Assembly (NCBI RefSeq): GCF_033807575.1 | Contig: NC_084725.1 | Span: 2,949,001-3,013,000 of the forward strand | Direction: 5' to 3' | DNA from: Cydia pomonella | Taxonomy: Eukaryota; Arthropoda; Insecta; Lepidoptera; Tortricidae | DNA length: 64,000 nt | Part shown: positions 19,352 through 34,300 of the stretch, piece after piece | Numbering within the stretch: position 1 is the first letter of the stretch | Layout: each line of letters opens with the position of its first letter | Made by a program: the position numbers and the translations under genes | Notes under the pieces: generated by a model | What the model saw: only the letters and a program-made list of their open reading frames with translations | The model's database searches: none | Told to the model about the DNA's origin: nothing

Positions 19352-22300
19352 GTGAGTCCTACATGTTATTTACGAAATAACTATGGTATTTATAGACGGT
19401 TTTAGCGTTCTAGTTTTCTCGTGTAGGTGTCGAATCTTTCGTTTATTGTTTACCATATGTTTTCGGTTTACGGATTATGTCATCGGTAGTTGGGTGATGG
19501 GCTGAAGTTGCCGGTAATAGCTATATTTGGTCGGCCGGCGTTTCGCACGCCATAACTAGGTAGGTATCATATGTTGCCTGTAGCCTTGTTAATTAACGAG
19601 TATATCAACTTCTAAATGGTTATTTCGAACGCTAGATCGATGTTGAGTCTTATATCGTCTAGAGCAGGGGTTCCCAATCTTTTTCACCATGCGGCGCAGT
19701 TACAAGTTTAGTATTTTGCAACGGCGCCCTTGTAAATTTAAAATCATGGTCGAAAAAGAGTGACACGACGCTATATTATTTACCGATGCGAGCGCTCAAA
19801 TAGGTACCCGCGAATATTTGTGGTTTCGGCTAATGATAGAACTCACGGCGCCCCTCTTTACTTTCTACGGCGCACCAGGGCGCCGCGGCGCACACTTTGG
19901 GAACCCCTGGTCTAGAGCATGTGTTCATAGCAAACATTTTCGTGTTACCTTGATATTTGTGGCATCGTATTCTTGACTAAACCAATTTTAACAGGCGATA
20001 TCAATGACGCTGTTGTTTTGAATCTTATGAACTACTTCACTGTACCATTAGATGTCCTTTTATGTTTGTAAATCATAACTGCTATGATTGTACAACCTAC
20101 AAGGCCAGACCTGTTGTCATAAACTTATAAAAGTACCAGACTTATAAAAGGTTATTTGAAGTCTTTGCTAAAATACAATATAATTGTAATCATATCTCAC
20201 ACCACGTTATGTTTACAAGTAAATTCCAAGTATTATCACATAAGGTGAGGGGGGGGGGGGGCTAAGTACACCTACCTTTATATAGAAAGCTGCTTATATA
20301 TAGAATACTAGTTATACTACTAATAAACCTGCAAGCCATTATTATAAAAAAAATATTTTCAATATATCAAAGGTACAACACTTAGACTGCATGGTGCACT
20401 TCACCCCTCTCACATTACTTTATCAAGGATTTATACATTTTTGACCATTCCTTTTAATGACAACGATTTAAAAACCCAATATTAATAAGATAAAGGTTGT
20501 TGTTTTATATTTAGATTAAAATTTTTGGTTTGGTATAGTTTTAGCATGAGAATAAATTTAGGTAATGTCTTTTTGTGAAATAAATAAAGAGAGTTGTGTA
20601 AATGCTCTTATTGGAATGTAATTAGCAATGATAAGAGCAGTATTATCTGTGTGACCTTACTTGTGTTGCAAAGGTCTTATGCAACTGTATCGTAAGACCT
20701 AAGCTGAACACTAGATGTATATTAACTATCTAAAGTGCATGTGCATAAATCACAAATTAAAATGTTTGAAATTGAATGAATGATTCTTCTAGCCAATTTC
20801 GACTATGGCAACAATTTCGACTCCTAGTTAATTCGGCGTTATTGCGCCCGAAAATGGCTGATGTAGTCGATCTTCGAGGTGAACCCCCGTGCACATTGAG
20901 GGCATGTGAGGACACCAGCCATGTAGTTGTAGTGTTTTTAGCTCGTCGCGTTTAGCGTCGAGGTCAACTTTACGTTGCTCCTCGAAACGCGCACTTTGCA
21001 CCACCCTGCGCCACTCAGGACGCTGTGCTGCCAAACCTTCCCACTGAGAGTGTTCGATGTTGCATCTTTTCATGTGTCGCTTCTGAACATCTTTGTATCG
21101 GAGAAGTTGTCCGCCAAATTTCCGCTTACCTTCCTCTAGTTCAGAATAAAAGATGCGCTTCACCACTCTTTCCTCCACCATATGATAGATAGATATATAA
21201 ATATAGTACATTACGATACAAGTGCGAAAAATAGGAAATTCGAAACGAGTGGCGAAAAATTTAAACACGACCGAAGGGAGTGTTTTTAATCGACACGAGT
21301 AGATCATCGGGGCGCGCCAGTAGATGTGCCATGGTTTGCGTTGCTGTGTCTCGGGTACATCGAGTCGAGGAGCTACGGAGCAATCCCCATTTGGCCATAT
21401 TTTGCTTACAGCGACCAACTTGGGACCTGAGCCTGTTTAAGGACTGGCCAAGGTTCTTTATGGCCAGGCGGTAGTTGCTCCAAAGCCTGCACGTACACGT
21501 CTGGTGGAGGCACTGGGTCTGCCACAGCAAGCGGCGCACATCAGGCAGCTCACCCTGCAGGCGGCTCATATGCAAATTATTAGGTGCAAAGAATAGTGCT
21601 TTCACTGACTTCACTGGCTTGTCTACCTGATATAATGTATAAAACACTTTAATTAACTCAAGCGGCCCAGATACCTATATTAAGGTCTTCTAATTCCATT
21701 ATATTTTGAATCTTCATTAAGATAAATCAATTGCATTTGTCTTGACAAGTTTCACTTACAGTGGAAAAGTGTTTCTGGTGAAATGTCAAGTCAAATATAC
21801 AGAGTGATTTATAAGTCGTGAATAGTAACCACATAACATAATTACCAATAAAAAAATATACCTAAATATCAACATTCATTGTCACCCATACCCATGTAGA
21901 ATTTGGCATCCATAGGCTATGGTAACTGTTTAGCATCAGGTGAGCTGTATGCATGTTTGCAACATGATACTATTAAGACAAACATGACAACAGCCACTTA
22001 GTTTCATCACATGCCATAAATAACAAAAAGACATGAAACAAATGTAAGATGAGTCATCATTTAAGAGTTCCAGTAATGAATTACATTGAGAAAACTGAGT
22101 CACTGTTGTAAGAGTTGAATATAACAAGTTGCCATTATTGTGAATAGAATTAACAAGTTCTTATTAATGTAATTATTAAGGATGTTTGGAACTTAAACTT
22201 TTGCCCTGTGCATTTAAAGATCTGCGAAGAAATACAATGTTGTTTTTAAAGTGACTCACATTTGACTAGCATCTAAAGGGTTAGGAAGCATGGTTATCAA

Positions 22301-25300
22301 TTAATTATCATGATAATTATATGGTGGGATAGTTATTGATTTTATAATAACCCCTAATTTTTACACGCGATTCCTATTAGATTTTTTTTTTCCTAGAAAA
22401 TACTTCACATTCCAATGATATTACCCTATAATTTTCTGATAATAATCCGATAGCTATTAGGGCGTATAAAATATTATTATAGTATTCATTTGGCTAAACC
22501 ATTGATATATATCTAAGGACGGGCCTTACAGGGAATAAGAATGGGGCCAGTACAGCGGTGCCACGCACACGAATTCCTGCCAATCGTGAACCTGAACTAA
22601 CACCATTATTGGTGCCCGTAAGTCAATTGTAATGAAATTTAAAATGTAAAAAACGGGAAACGAAAATAAGACAAATGTGGAAAAAACCGGCATATAAAAC
22701 TCTTGGTTGGGAAGGCTGTCATAAAAAAAAACTCATATTTCTATATGTACGTCGCTCAGAGATACAGTCTGGCTAGAAGAACCTGTTCCTGAGTTAGAAG
22801 CAATGAAAGAGCTTGTAGACGGTCTTATCCACATGGACCTTAAAAATGTTTACTTTCTGAAATTCAACCCTTGGAAGGTATAGGAAAAACAAAATTGCAT
22901 CCAAGCAGAGCTGCGGGCACAGCGAGTATTGAATATCATTAAATCACACATGTTTGGTCGCAGTCCATGCTATAACATCTTAACCATTAGCTTTGAAGTG
23001 GTCCAAGGTTAAAATATTAATTTATAGTGTGTTTGAGAAGGTTAAACTGTTATTTTAATAGATTTGAGAATGAACCATATGTTTTGTTGTATCACTAACA
23101 TATTTAGTTTCCTTCTTGTATACAATTTTGATATGGGGAATTTATAAAATAAACAATAAATATTAGTAAACTCGGTTGAGGTGTCCAAAATGATCTGAAC
23201 ACAACTTGTTGAGTAATCTCTCTCTCTCTCTCTCTTCTCTATTTAGCCCTTCTCTACCCTTCGGGTGTAGGCCTCCTTCATTTTATGCCACTCGTCACGG
23301 TTCTGTGCGACCTGGAGCCACTTCTTCCCCGCAGTCCTTTTGATGTCGTCGTCCTCTTTGGTCTACTTTGAGAACGTTCCCCCCCCCCCCATTGTCGCCA
23401 CCCGAGTAGTCGTTTACTGCACGAAACGGTTTTGTCGTGCTGTATGACCAGCCCATTCCAAGCGTATAGATAAATTTGTACCATTTACTTGCTTCTGCTG
23501 GTGGTATAAGTACTGATATCAAAGTAATTAATTTGGTTGGTAAAAATAATTATATAATCACACTTCCTTTTCCCTGTGGTATTGGTAAATATAAGGAAAA
23601 ATATAAAATATAATGAGCATTTTTGCAAACTAAATTGCATGTTTGCGGTTTTACTGATTGATATTTTAGTACCTACAATTATATGTATTATATTGCACCA
23701 AAATATTTGAATTTTAATTTTGTTTATATCCCAAGTCTAGTAGAGAACAATCAATCAATCTAATCATTTATTTGAACATGTGAATATATTTAGATAGAAA
23801 CTTCATTATTGACGATGCAGTCTTAATTATAGAACTGGAATCAATTAACGTAGCACTCCTAGAACGACTTAAAAGACTGAAACTGTTCCTTAATTAGACT
23901 AAAATTTATTTAAAGGAATTTAGACTCATAAATGAGACTCGATTTCTTAATAACTCAAACTTTTCTTTTTTAGGATTTTAAATAACTTGGTTTGAGAAAG
24001 TTGTAATTTGATAACAATGATAACTTACTACTACTAAAGTAAGTTTTCGTATTACAACTTTTTCAAACCAACCTGCTTATTTTTAGATTCTTACAGCTTA
24101 TTGTGACGGAAGGGTTCTTCTAAGTCACCTGCCATTATCAATTATAATATTTCTAATAAGTTTCTTTCGGCGCTAGTTCCCATGAAATTCTAATTATGTA
24201 TTGCAATAATAATTACTGCATGCAAACTTTCCCATACACGTACTCGATTTCTTTGTTTGCTTCGCTCATTCTACTCGTAACATAAATTACGTGAAACTAT
24301 GAGAAACCAAGAAAGAACTTAAATACATAATTTATTAGCTATATTATTGGAGAAAAAGAGCATTTTTTTGGCATCCAAGAGCAAAACGTTTGAAAATCTT
24401 TGACCCGACTAGGGTTTGTAAATACTCCTTCTATATTATATTGAGGATATTTTGAAATGACTGTAGTAGACGACAATATTCAATTGCGTCTGCTCCCAAA
24501 AGATGAATAACTTGTACAGCTACATTTCTTTTTTGTTTTCTCACACATTCCGTAGTTATTCACACGCACATATTCATAATCATAATCATTTATTTGTAAA
24601 GGTAATTTACAAGTCACTAATAATAATAAAAATGTCAATACTTTCAATAGAGAGTAATCAAAGTAAATAGCACAATTATTAATTGGTCATTATGAACTCG
24701 TCATAATTGTAGAACGGGCGCTCAATAAGCCAACTTCTTAGGCGATGTTTAAAGCTGCTTACGCTTGGGGCCCCAGTTATATTTTTTGGTACACGGTTAT
24801 ATACTGTGGGGCCCGTCACATGAGTCAGTTTCGAGGACTTGGCAAGCTTGCGGCTGATAGCAACGAGCTTATGTGCATACATACATACTCACATACATAC
24901 ACACATACCCTCACATAAACACTTTCACTTACATACAACTTACTGAGACCTTTTTAACTGTCTTTGTACATAGTTTGATAGTTAGTCATATAATAAAAAT
25001 CTTATATTAATTTAGCTTTAACAATAATGTATTCTGTAAAAAAGAGGACCGCACCATTTCGATACTTCTCTGAGATTCCCACGTGACAGGCTGAGCCTAG
25101 TGTGGGGATCAATGTACAGCTGCTCTTGTAATGACAAATTCATGAAATAAATATATTATTCTTCTTATTCTTATTCTTCTAGGTAGAAGTATACAGAAGC
25201 AGATACTTAGGGACTCCGTGCACACTAAACGAGACAGTTAGCAACCTGAAGACATTGCTAGTTTTCCTGGAGGAGCTGGGGTGGTTAAAGTAGCGCTTAG

Positions 25301-28300
25301 CGCCACCTCGTATTTCACGCAAAATAGGCACAATGGTTGTCGATTTGCGGAATATGTCCAGAACTAACAAACTAACCTCCCCTTTCACAGTCGGTTAAAA
25401 ATATGTGTTTACCCGATTTCAATCGGTTAACATCTCATTCACTAAAATCAACTCAATAGATATTATGGTACGGTGGAACATAAAACATGCATACATATGA
25501 TGGATTGCAAAAATTATAAAAGTAGTAGGTACACTACCCCTTCCAAAATAATAAATATAGTCTTTTAGTAATCTATTCACTAAATCTACCCAAGTTTGTG
25601 ATCGGCGTCAAGGAAAACCACAATAATCGTCGTACGGGGTCGTTCATTAATCACGTGACGTGTATTCGGTTACTTTTGTTTTTATCCCTCCTTCCATTTT
25701 CCCAAAAAAGTGTCTGATATTTGATTGAGACGGACTTTATTACTATAACAATAATGTCTTAATTCGCACAGTTATTAATAGCCTTAAGGCAATCAAACCA
25801 TTTTTGCCTTTTTGTCTTTAAGTCTATATTCGCACAGCTTTGCAAAGGGCACTAAGTCATTGACACCAAACAGCTGTGTGCAAATGAAGTGATCTGAATC
25901 CCTTGATTGAATAAGGTCGTATCTAACATTCTTCCAAAGTTACATCGGCTTTTGTTTCATCAAGTATTGGATGGAAAAAAGACGTATGTGACTGTAATTT
26001 TCGAAGTGAGATTAACTCTTTTTATTTAAAGGGAACTATTGTTCGTGTTCAGTAGAGCGTTGTGCAGGGTTCAGTGACATGATCAGATTGAGACGTACGT
26101 ACTACGTTTGTTATTGGTGACATTTATGTCTTGGGTAAAACGAATTATGCGGCCGATGATTTCAATAATTAATTTGATTTTTATAATAACTTGTAATAGC
26201 GAAGCGGGAAATAATATCACGAAATTTTATTCTTAGAGAAATAAGAGCGAATCATATATTTTTGCGTGATTCGTTATATAAAGTACTGTCGTAGGTGCGT
26301 GTACGGTCACGTCTGAAAATATAGAAACAGACCACAAAGGGCCAAACATATGTATACACCTTAATTTATGAGCAAGAAGGTCGTGTATACATATTTTTGG
26401 CAGTTCGTCTGTATCGATATTTTCAGACGTGACTGTATCTACGGCTTTCTCTTATGGGTGTTTCAATTGATTTGTACTAAAGTGCAGAAGGCATAAGTTA
26501 TAGTTTTCGACCTATCTGACCCAAAACACAAGTTATTTTTACCACATATCTAATAGCGGTTTGGTAGTAACTGCATCGCGCTATTTCTATCCGTATTCTA
26601 TTCTATCTGTATATTTATATGTATGTATATTGTGGCGTGCATATTCGAGCCGTTGAAATTGCGCTAACGGTTCCTTAGCTACGGATTACAAGAATTGGCA
26701 AGTTTACAAACAAACTCAAGCAAGTTTGTATTGTATTGTAATCTTTAAACGAAATGTTAACAAAATATTTTTAGGTATCTAATACATCGTCTTTTTCCTT
26801 GCGCTATCCCGGCCTTCTGCAACGGCTCATTGGAGCCTGGGGTCCCCTAGGCAACTGATCCCAAGAATTGGCGTAGGAACTAGTTTTTTACGAAAGCGAC
26901 TGCCATCTGACCTTCCAACCCAGAGGGTAAACTAGGCCATATTGAGATTAGTCCGGTTTCCCCACGATGTTTTCCTGCACCGATAAGCGAATGGCAAATA
27001 TCAAATAATATTTCGTACATAAGTTCCGAAAACTCATTCAATGTCGCACGCTCTTACCGCTAGGCCACCGGCGCTACAGATCACCAAATTTTCAGATCTG
27101 AGTTCCAGCACCAAGCCTCCGCTTTTCGGTAAAATTTTGGAATTTGGCTCGATGCATGGGCTAGAATGACATTGGCAAACTCGCGGGTTGATTTGAGACC
27201 CCTACCATAGATACCTTAAAGACTACACTGTACTGACTAACATACATTACATACAATATTAAAACATAGATATAATACGATTATAATAACGACTACATTT
27301 TGCACTTTAAATCAAGATTGGCCAATTTACTACCAGAACAGGTTATCAGAGTTACGAAGTAGTAGGTAAGTGGCAATGGACTGCGCATTTATTTCCTAAA
27401 AACAGAAGGTCTGTCCTGGAACTGTTTATATTGAAAGTAGTTGCCGATAAAACATTTCTCCTCGTCGCCTAAGATAATCGAATGTTCGTCACGACCTGCT
27501 CAAGTATGATGGTTGAATTTCTAGAGAGTCCCACAAAATAATGCCATATGACTTAACACTATAGAAATAACCACGGTAGACGAAATTAGTCTTACTTACT
27601 AGATTTAATCATTCTATTCAATATAAAAGCCCAATATCTAATTTAGGTAATAAAGACTTTTTGTCTTGGAAGTAATCCTGTCCTGTCAGTAGAGTTGATT
27701 AAACAAAGATTTTTATTATTTTCGACACATTTGTTCCCGCTGTCATACAGCCTTCAATCGCTAGAGACTCCTGAAATAACCTGGCGAAGGGCCGAAATAA
27801 CCGGGGCCGGCGGAAGCGGCGAGGACACACCTGTTAATTACCTCCATCTTGACTCATATCACTGTCTATACCTTTGGGTTATAAAAACAGTGTATAACGA
27901 AAAAATATTTTTTTTAGAAAGTTCAGGGCACTATAAGCATTTGTTTAAGAACTGCTGTTTATATTTACAATTATAAGGGGCGTCCATAAATTATGTGAGG
28001 TGTACAGGGGGGGTCAAGCTGAATATCACCAAATATCTCGGTAAATATCACGTATTGGTTTTCTAGCAAAATATAGTGTAAAAATGAGAGAAAATTAAAT
28101 CCCACGCATTTATACTCAAAATACAAATTGTCAGATTCGGGGGGTGAAGCAAATCTCACCCTCTCATGGAGTTTTTGGGTCAGCCGAATGATGTAGCTGA
28201 AGGTCTCAACACTAATGTAATAAAATAATACAAAAATGTAATGAAATGTCATTAGAATTTTACTGACTGGATCTTATCAATCTTATCAATAATATAACTT

Positions 28301-31300
28301 GCCAGGTTACCACGACTTTAGTTGATCAAATCGTTGGGTGAGAATACGTTTGTGCCCCACGCCACTTACATTGGTTTCCAGGAGAGCGAACAGAAGCAAA
28401 GAAATATTTTTTTGGAAAAGTTTTGTATTTAGGAAATATTTATTTATTTAAACTTTATTGCAAAAAAAATGGTAGCTTAATGCCTAAAGGCGTTCTCTAC
28501 TAGACAGCCATAGGGCTATACAGAAATGTAAAAATGGTGCAAGAAGAAAAGTAAGAGAATATTCAACTCATTTATCATTTAGGCACATAATATATGTTTA
28601 CCAAAGCTGTATGTCTGGTCTGCTACAGTCGCACTAAATTCTTGCAACTTGCATTCATTAAGTCTAAAAGCGGAAGGAGCAAAAGATAGTCTGCATAGTG
28701 TCACTTTCAGTCTATATGCGGCTGGGATGCGACAATCTTATTGATGAGGATTCGATCGAGAATGCAGTGTTCTAATAATAAATCCTGACTATAACGATAC
28801 AATCAACTTTTTTTAAACTTTCCCTCGTAAAGAGATGCGAAAAATACTACGTTTCATATTTGTGATACAAGTGTGCAAACTTTCCAATTTCCATTTCCAA
28901 TAGAATAGAAATTGCTCAGTGATTTTTATTCAACATAACTTCAACATTTGCCGGCTTATAAGCGTCTTTTCGTTTACACAGTACCGAATTTACAACTAGG
29001 CAGCTGTCTGCCAACTGTAATACTTCCGTGTAACACCTCGTCAAATGATTTCACCACTGATATTATCATATCGACAAAGGTCACATTATGTAATCAAATG
29101 CAATGTTGCCAGGTGTCATAAAATATTTCTGTTCCCGCCACTGACTCATACGCTCGTTTTGTTTAACCGTCGATTTTCGCGCCTTCCGTTGGCGCCCGAA
29201 TTTTAAATTTAGAACGCTTCGCAATCGGCCGTCGTTTGTTTTCAAAACGTAAATAACGCTTGGAAAATTGTTACAGTGCATTATTGCGTCAGACTAAACT
29301 ATATCTTATATATAAATTAATAAGGTACATTATTTACACGATGCACTCATGCATTGATGACATTTTCATAGTTGCTTCTTTTGTTTTGCGAGTTTTATTT
29401 TAGTTTGGTTGAAGTTTATTTCTACCTATGCTCCTTAATTTCATATTTAGAATATTGTTTCTCAATCGGCTGCCGTGTTTTGTTCGTAACTGTTAACAAC
29501 ATCAACATGACAGGTTGTCACTTAAATAGTCTACATTTTAAAGTGTTGAAATGTTTATAAATTACACTGAAAATCGAAACATCGAGGTGAAAACTGCAAA
29601 TCCATTTGCTGCCCAGTTTAATTCCTCGTCTAGCTAATAGCGTTTTGTATTTTGTCCGTTTGAATTTGTTTTTTTTTGTAATTAACAAAAAAAAATGGTA
29701 ATCTAACGCTGTTTCATCATACCCTAGTGTCGTTACAAAATGGTTGTTGTAAAATTAACGAGGTTGGGATAGTTATATGGGGCATCATATCAAAATCCAA
29801 TCACTAATTATGATTGCCAGTAATTTCGTGTTCCATTTATGATCTTACTGCTAAGTAACCGTTATGGACACTTAAAATTCAATATTCGAACACGTCACTC
29901 AGTGACGTCATATCGATGACGTTATGTGGTATATTAGCGGTTATGGGCATTCGGGCGTGTTTTCTGAGAAAATTCTCGATAAGATTAGTAAGGTCTTTTA
30001 TCCTTATACGTTATATTGGCTAAGTTCGAGTTGGGTTAACGTTTAGGTATCTTAATTTTTCTTACTTTTTTTCTCGTCTATGGTGAAAACAACACGTATC
30101 CGGATTTTATAGGTCAATTTTGAGGTCAGTATTGGTAATCGTTTTAAAGAACTTTATTTTATAAATAACTGATTTTTACATTTTTTTAAATTGTGAGTCG
30201 TTAGAGTCAGACCAAGCTAACTTTGCAGCGATTTTGATAGCATATACTGTGCAAGTGTTATACGACGTAATTTCATAGAAGTTTGACTTAAAAACATTTA
30301 AATTGTCTTTGCAAAAGAAAAGAAAAATAGCATATTCGATTTCTTAAATTGCCTTACGTAATTAATGAACAGCCCCATATTTAAGAATCTTTGGTCATAG
30401 AATTATTTAGTAATGGAGGCTACCGTAATTGTGCTCAACAGTTGGCGCCACTGTAGATAGTGGTCCAGAAAAACAGCTCTCAAAATTCTGCTATGGTTAT
30501 TATTATTAAACCGTTTTTTAAACCTGTTTAATTTTGCATATATTTTAGTTAGCACTTATTTCAAACCTCTAACATTTATTGAACTATATCTATAATATAA
30601 TGTTTATTATATTATAGATATAGTTATATAATGTTTATTATGAATATCAAAAATAGAAAAAATATTTACCACAATTATGAATAAGGAGTTAGCGATAAAA
30701 AAGCGTGTAACCCCCAAAAATACTAATCTGCTGTATTATTTGTATTGTTTCTGTATTGAGGTGTGTTCTACAAAAAAGTGTGTGAGGTGTGTAAAGAGTA
30801 TTTGTATTGTATACTATGCATTTGACATTTTTAAAGACCTCCGTCTACACTAGCGCCCCTAGCAGCGCAAATTAAACGCGTTAGCCCTCATTGAACTATT
30901 TGGCTCTAAGTATCTACATATTGTTTGGACTCCTGTAACTTGTGAAGTGTTTTAACTAAGGCTATCATTTTGATGTCAACTTTTAGCTGATATCCTGTAC
31001 TATCATTGAACAATAAAGTCAAAGACCTCGTTTTCGAAATAAAAGATAAAATGTAAAAAAATTTAAGTTTTGAAGACAATTTTTATTTTTGGTATTAATT
31101 CTCGAGTAATTATGGACAATTATGTGTGATATTTATGCTTCAAATTTATGCCCTAAATCATAAGCTATCGAATGTTTTTTTTAAATGTGCGATAGGTAAA
31201 TGGAACGATAATGATACATTAACCAAGTGCAGTAGTGTTTCGTAACATAAAACATCGAAAGGGTGCATTTTTAAAATGTATATACGTGGATAAACACATT

Positions 31301-34300
31301 GTAGAAGCAGTGAAGAAATCCAAGCTATGCAGGTAAGTCCACGGTCGAGCGTAGGCGCTGGCCATATGGCGAAAATAATTTGAATATCGAATGTTATAGT
31401 TATAGCAGGCTATTAAACGAGACGATTTTGTCGTTGTCATAAATTATTTGTGGAAAGAATTATGATGACCAAGTTTAGAGGTTAGTGGGGGCGGGGTACA
31501 GTGACATATCGTTAGAGAGAATATTGGGATCTCTTAAGCGATTAAGTTTCATCTTTTAGTATTTTACTTCATGATTTTAATTATTCTCACCTGAAGGCTG
31601 AAGCTGTAGCTTACTGGTATGAAATTCATCTAACTAGTTTATAAAACGGACGGCTTCGCCAAACTGAAGACAGTTTGTTGGCGAATAGTGCGCTCTCAAT
31701 TATTATATTAATGCTCTATATTAGTAGTATATGCTAAACATTATGTATATACAGGGTCACCTTAGCCATTGGACAAACCCTGAAATCCCACGTAGGGTTA
31801 CTTCTCAGGAATGCCCTGACGTTAATATTTTTTTAATTAGAACAAAAGACAAAAAAATATTTTTTCCGAACAAAAGTTATTTGCAATAATCGACAACAAA
31901 AAGAAACACTGTGTTAATCTTTGGCAATGTTTTTGACAATTTGTTCGAAATATTTAATAATGATGACATTTTTCAAAAATCAGAAGTTTATTAGTGTCAT
32001 AAATAAAAAGATAATCAAAAAGGTCGAAGAAGGTTCTATACTATTCTTTTAGGATATTACCTCAGGAGCTACTAACAGATACAGGCTGCTCCAAAGTAAA
32101 AAATGATAATTTGTTAATTTCTTCGAAACCGCTACACCGGTTGTTATGATACTTTGTACACTGGTTCTAAATACCCTAATGCAGGGGTCACCAATTAGTT
32201 TCGCTCGGGGTCTGTTTTAAGAAATGAAATGACCATCGCGGTCCGCTCAACATTTTATAGAAAAAATATTTATTAAACAAATGTAATTACAGAAATAACA
32301 AAGGTATTTTTTTACATATCAATGAGAAAAATGTCATTTTTTGTTGCGGACTATCTGGACTATCTTAGCTAGTGACTTCGCCCGGCCGTTTTCAAATTGA
32401 CGTCAACAAAGATAATGCGGGGGATACATTTTTATTTTAAATTACGTACTCTGTAGTGCAAGTTGCTGTGTTCTCGCGGTCCGCACAAAATGGGTCGGCG
32501 GTCCGGATGCGGACCGCGGTCCGCCATTTGGTGACCCCTGCCCTAATGCATATGTACATTTCGGCTTTGTCCAATGGCTAGGGACACACTGTATACAATA
32601 GGATGTCCCTTATTTAACGATTTTCAGAAATTAATAACGCATACCCACTAATTCAGTTTATTTTATCCCAAAACACTCTGAAAATAAATTTCAGGTCATT
32701 CCTGTAACAGGAACCTGTGCCGACTTGCAACTAAAATTCCCATACAAATTACTATGGAGAATTTTGGTCCGACAGTAATTTGATAATTTTTATTGGTTTT
32801 CTATTCGCATCGAGATTTTTTGTGAAATAATGACTATACAGCAGTAGTATACGCGATTGATACGAAAAAAGGTATAAAAAGAAAAAAAAATTGGTCACTT
32901 TCATACAATGTATGTATGGGAAAATCGCATGAAAGTCGGCACGAGTTGTAGTTACAACAATGACCTGAAATTTATTTTCAGAGCGTTTTGGGATAAAATA
33001 AACCGATTTAGGGGGTATGCGTTATTAACTTCTGAAAATCGTTAAATAAGGGACCTATTCCTTACTATGAAAATATCCCTCAATAATTTCACGTTCAAAA
33101 TGTTTCGCTCCGATTGCAGACGGGAGCTTAAATGTCATGTTCCGGCTCTTGGCATTTACATTTCCGGCGCCTGAGCGATGAATTGGCTTACATTATAAAG
33201 CCGTAACGTAATAGCAAAGTAAAAATAAAAATAGCTAACCCCTAGAAGCATATTTAGCTAAAACCTATACACCGTGTTTTTATTGAATTGCGTTAACTCC
33301 GGGGTTTCGGTAAGTACGTTTAAGGAAACTAAATGGCATAGTTAATTTAAAAAAATTTTTTTTTTTTTTTTTACAATATTTATATTTATAAAAAATAACT
33401 AAATGTTGCATATAGCGTTGTTGTAACACGGGCATTACATTTAACTCAACCAAACAATTGAAAACTGTGATATATCAATGTCATTTCTAACATCGATCGT
33501 CCGAGAACGTACGTTAGTAGCAAATGTATGAACTCGCACTAAACACTAATCAATAAGTAAACAGGCCCTAAGGCTCGTAAGGGCCTTATAATATAAAAAA
33601 TTATGATTGATTATCTCCGAAATGGAGTTAATTAGAATATCGGTGTCTTTGAGAAAGTTACTTAATTTAAGCTCAGGAATGCACCCTCGAAATTAACGCA
33701 AATCAAAAAAAAAAAACACGGTGTATATGAAATCTAAAACCTATATAGGTATCTTCTTCATAAAATAAATCGCTGTCAAACAATCCATTCTTCCATAAAG
33801 TTTATATTGGGCTGTACTTTTCTATATTATCGTGACTATTCGAAGTCTAAACTTAGGGTTGCCGTAATTATTTGGAAGGGATAGCCCAACGTAACTACAT
33901 ATTGATAGTAATAAGTTCACTCGGGATAAATTTAACTATAGGGAGCGTGCATGAACTGTAGGAGGCAGCACAGGAGCCGTCAGATTTTTGGCGCGAGGCG
34001 TAAATGTGATGTTTATTGTTCCGATGTAGCCCACAAGATGACAGAACCTACTATACACAAGAAAACACGTGACGTGTAAATGTGCATGTTTATGGTTCCG
34101 ATTCAGGCCACAAGATGGCAGACCCTCCAACGCGCACGGTCCCTATCAGAAATCAGAAATCATTGCATTTATTCGTGATAAACTATGACATACAAAAGTA
34201 TAAAAACATAACAAAAGATAGAAACATAGAATAAATAGTTTACCGCAAAATGGTCCCGCCCCAGCATAAATGCTAACTCAAAAGTGAGCGCTGATCTTCC

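Noticed and set aside
20828..21647. Overlapping - strand ORFs of 196 and 128 codons as a nested gene in vinculin intron 1
   Set aside because: The recognisable part is a LINE C-terminus, the frame is broken at the zinc-knuckle end, and a repeat is embedded in it. It is a mobile-element relic.
22500..22900. Possible gene fragment around ggccagtacagcggtgccacgc
   Set aside because: Only short open stretches in changing frames and no motif could be assigned.
27695..27976. 93-codon ORF with a GC-rich patch (ggccggcggaagcggcgagg)
   Set aside because: The patch is isolated, there is no domain match I recognise, and splice signals around it are poor.
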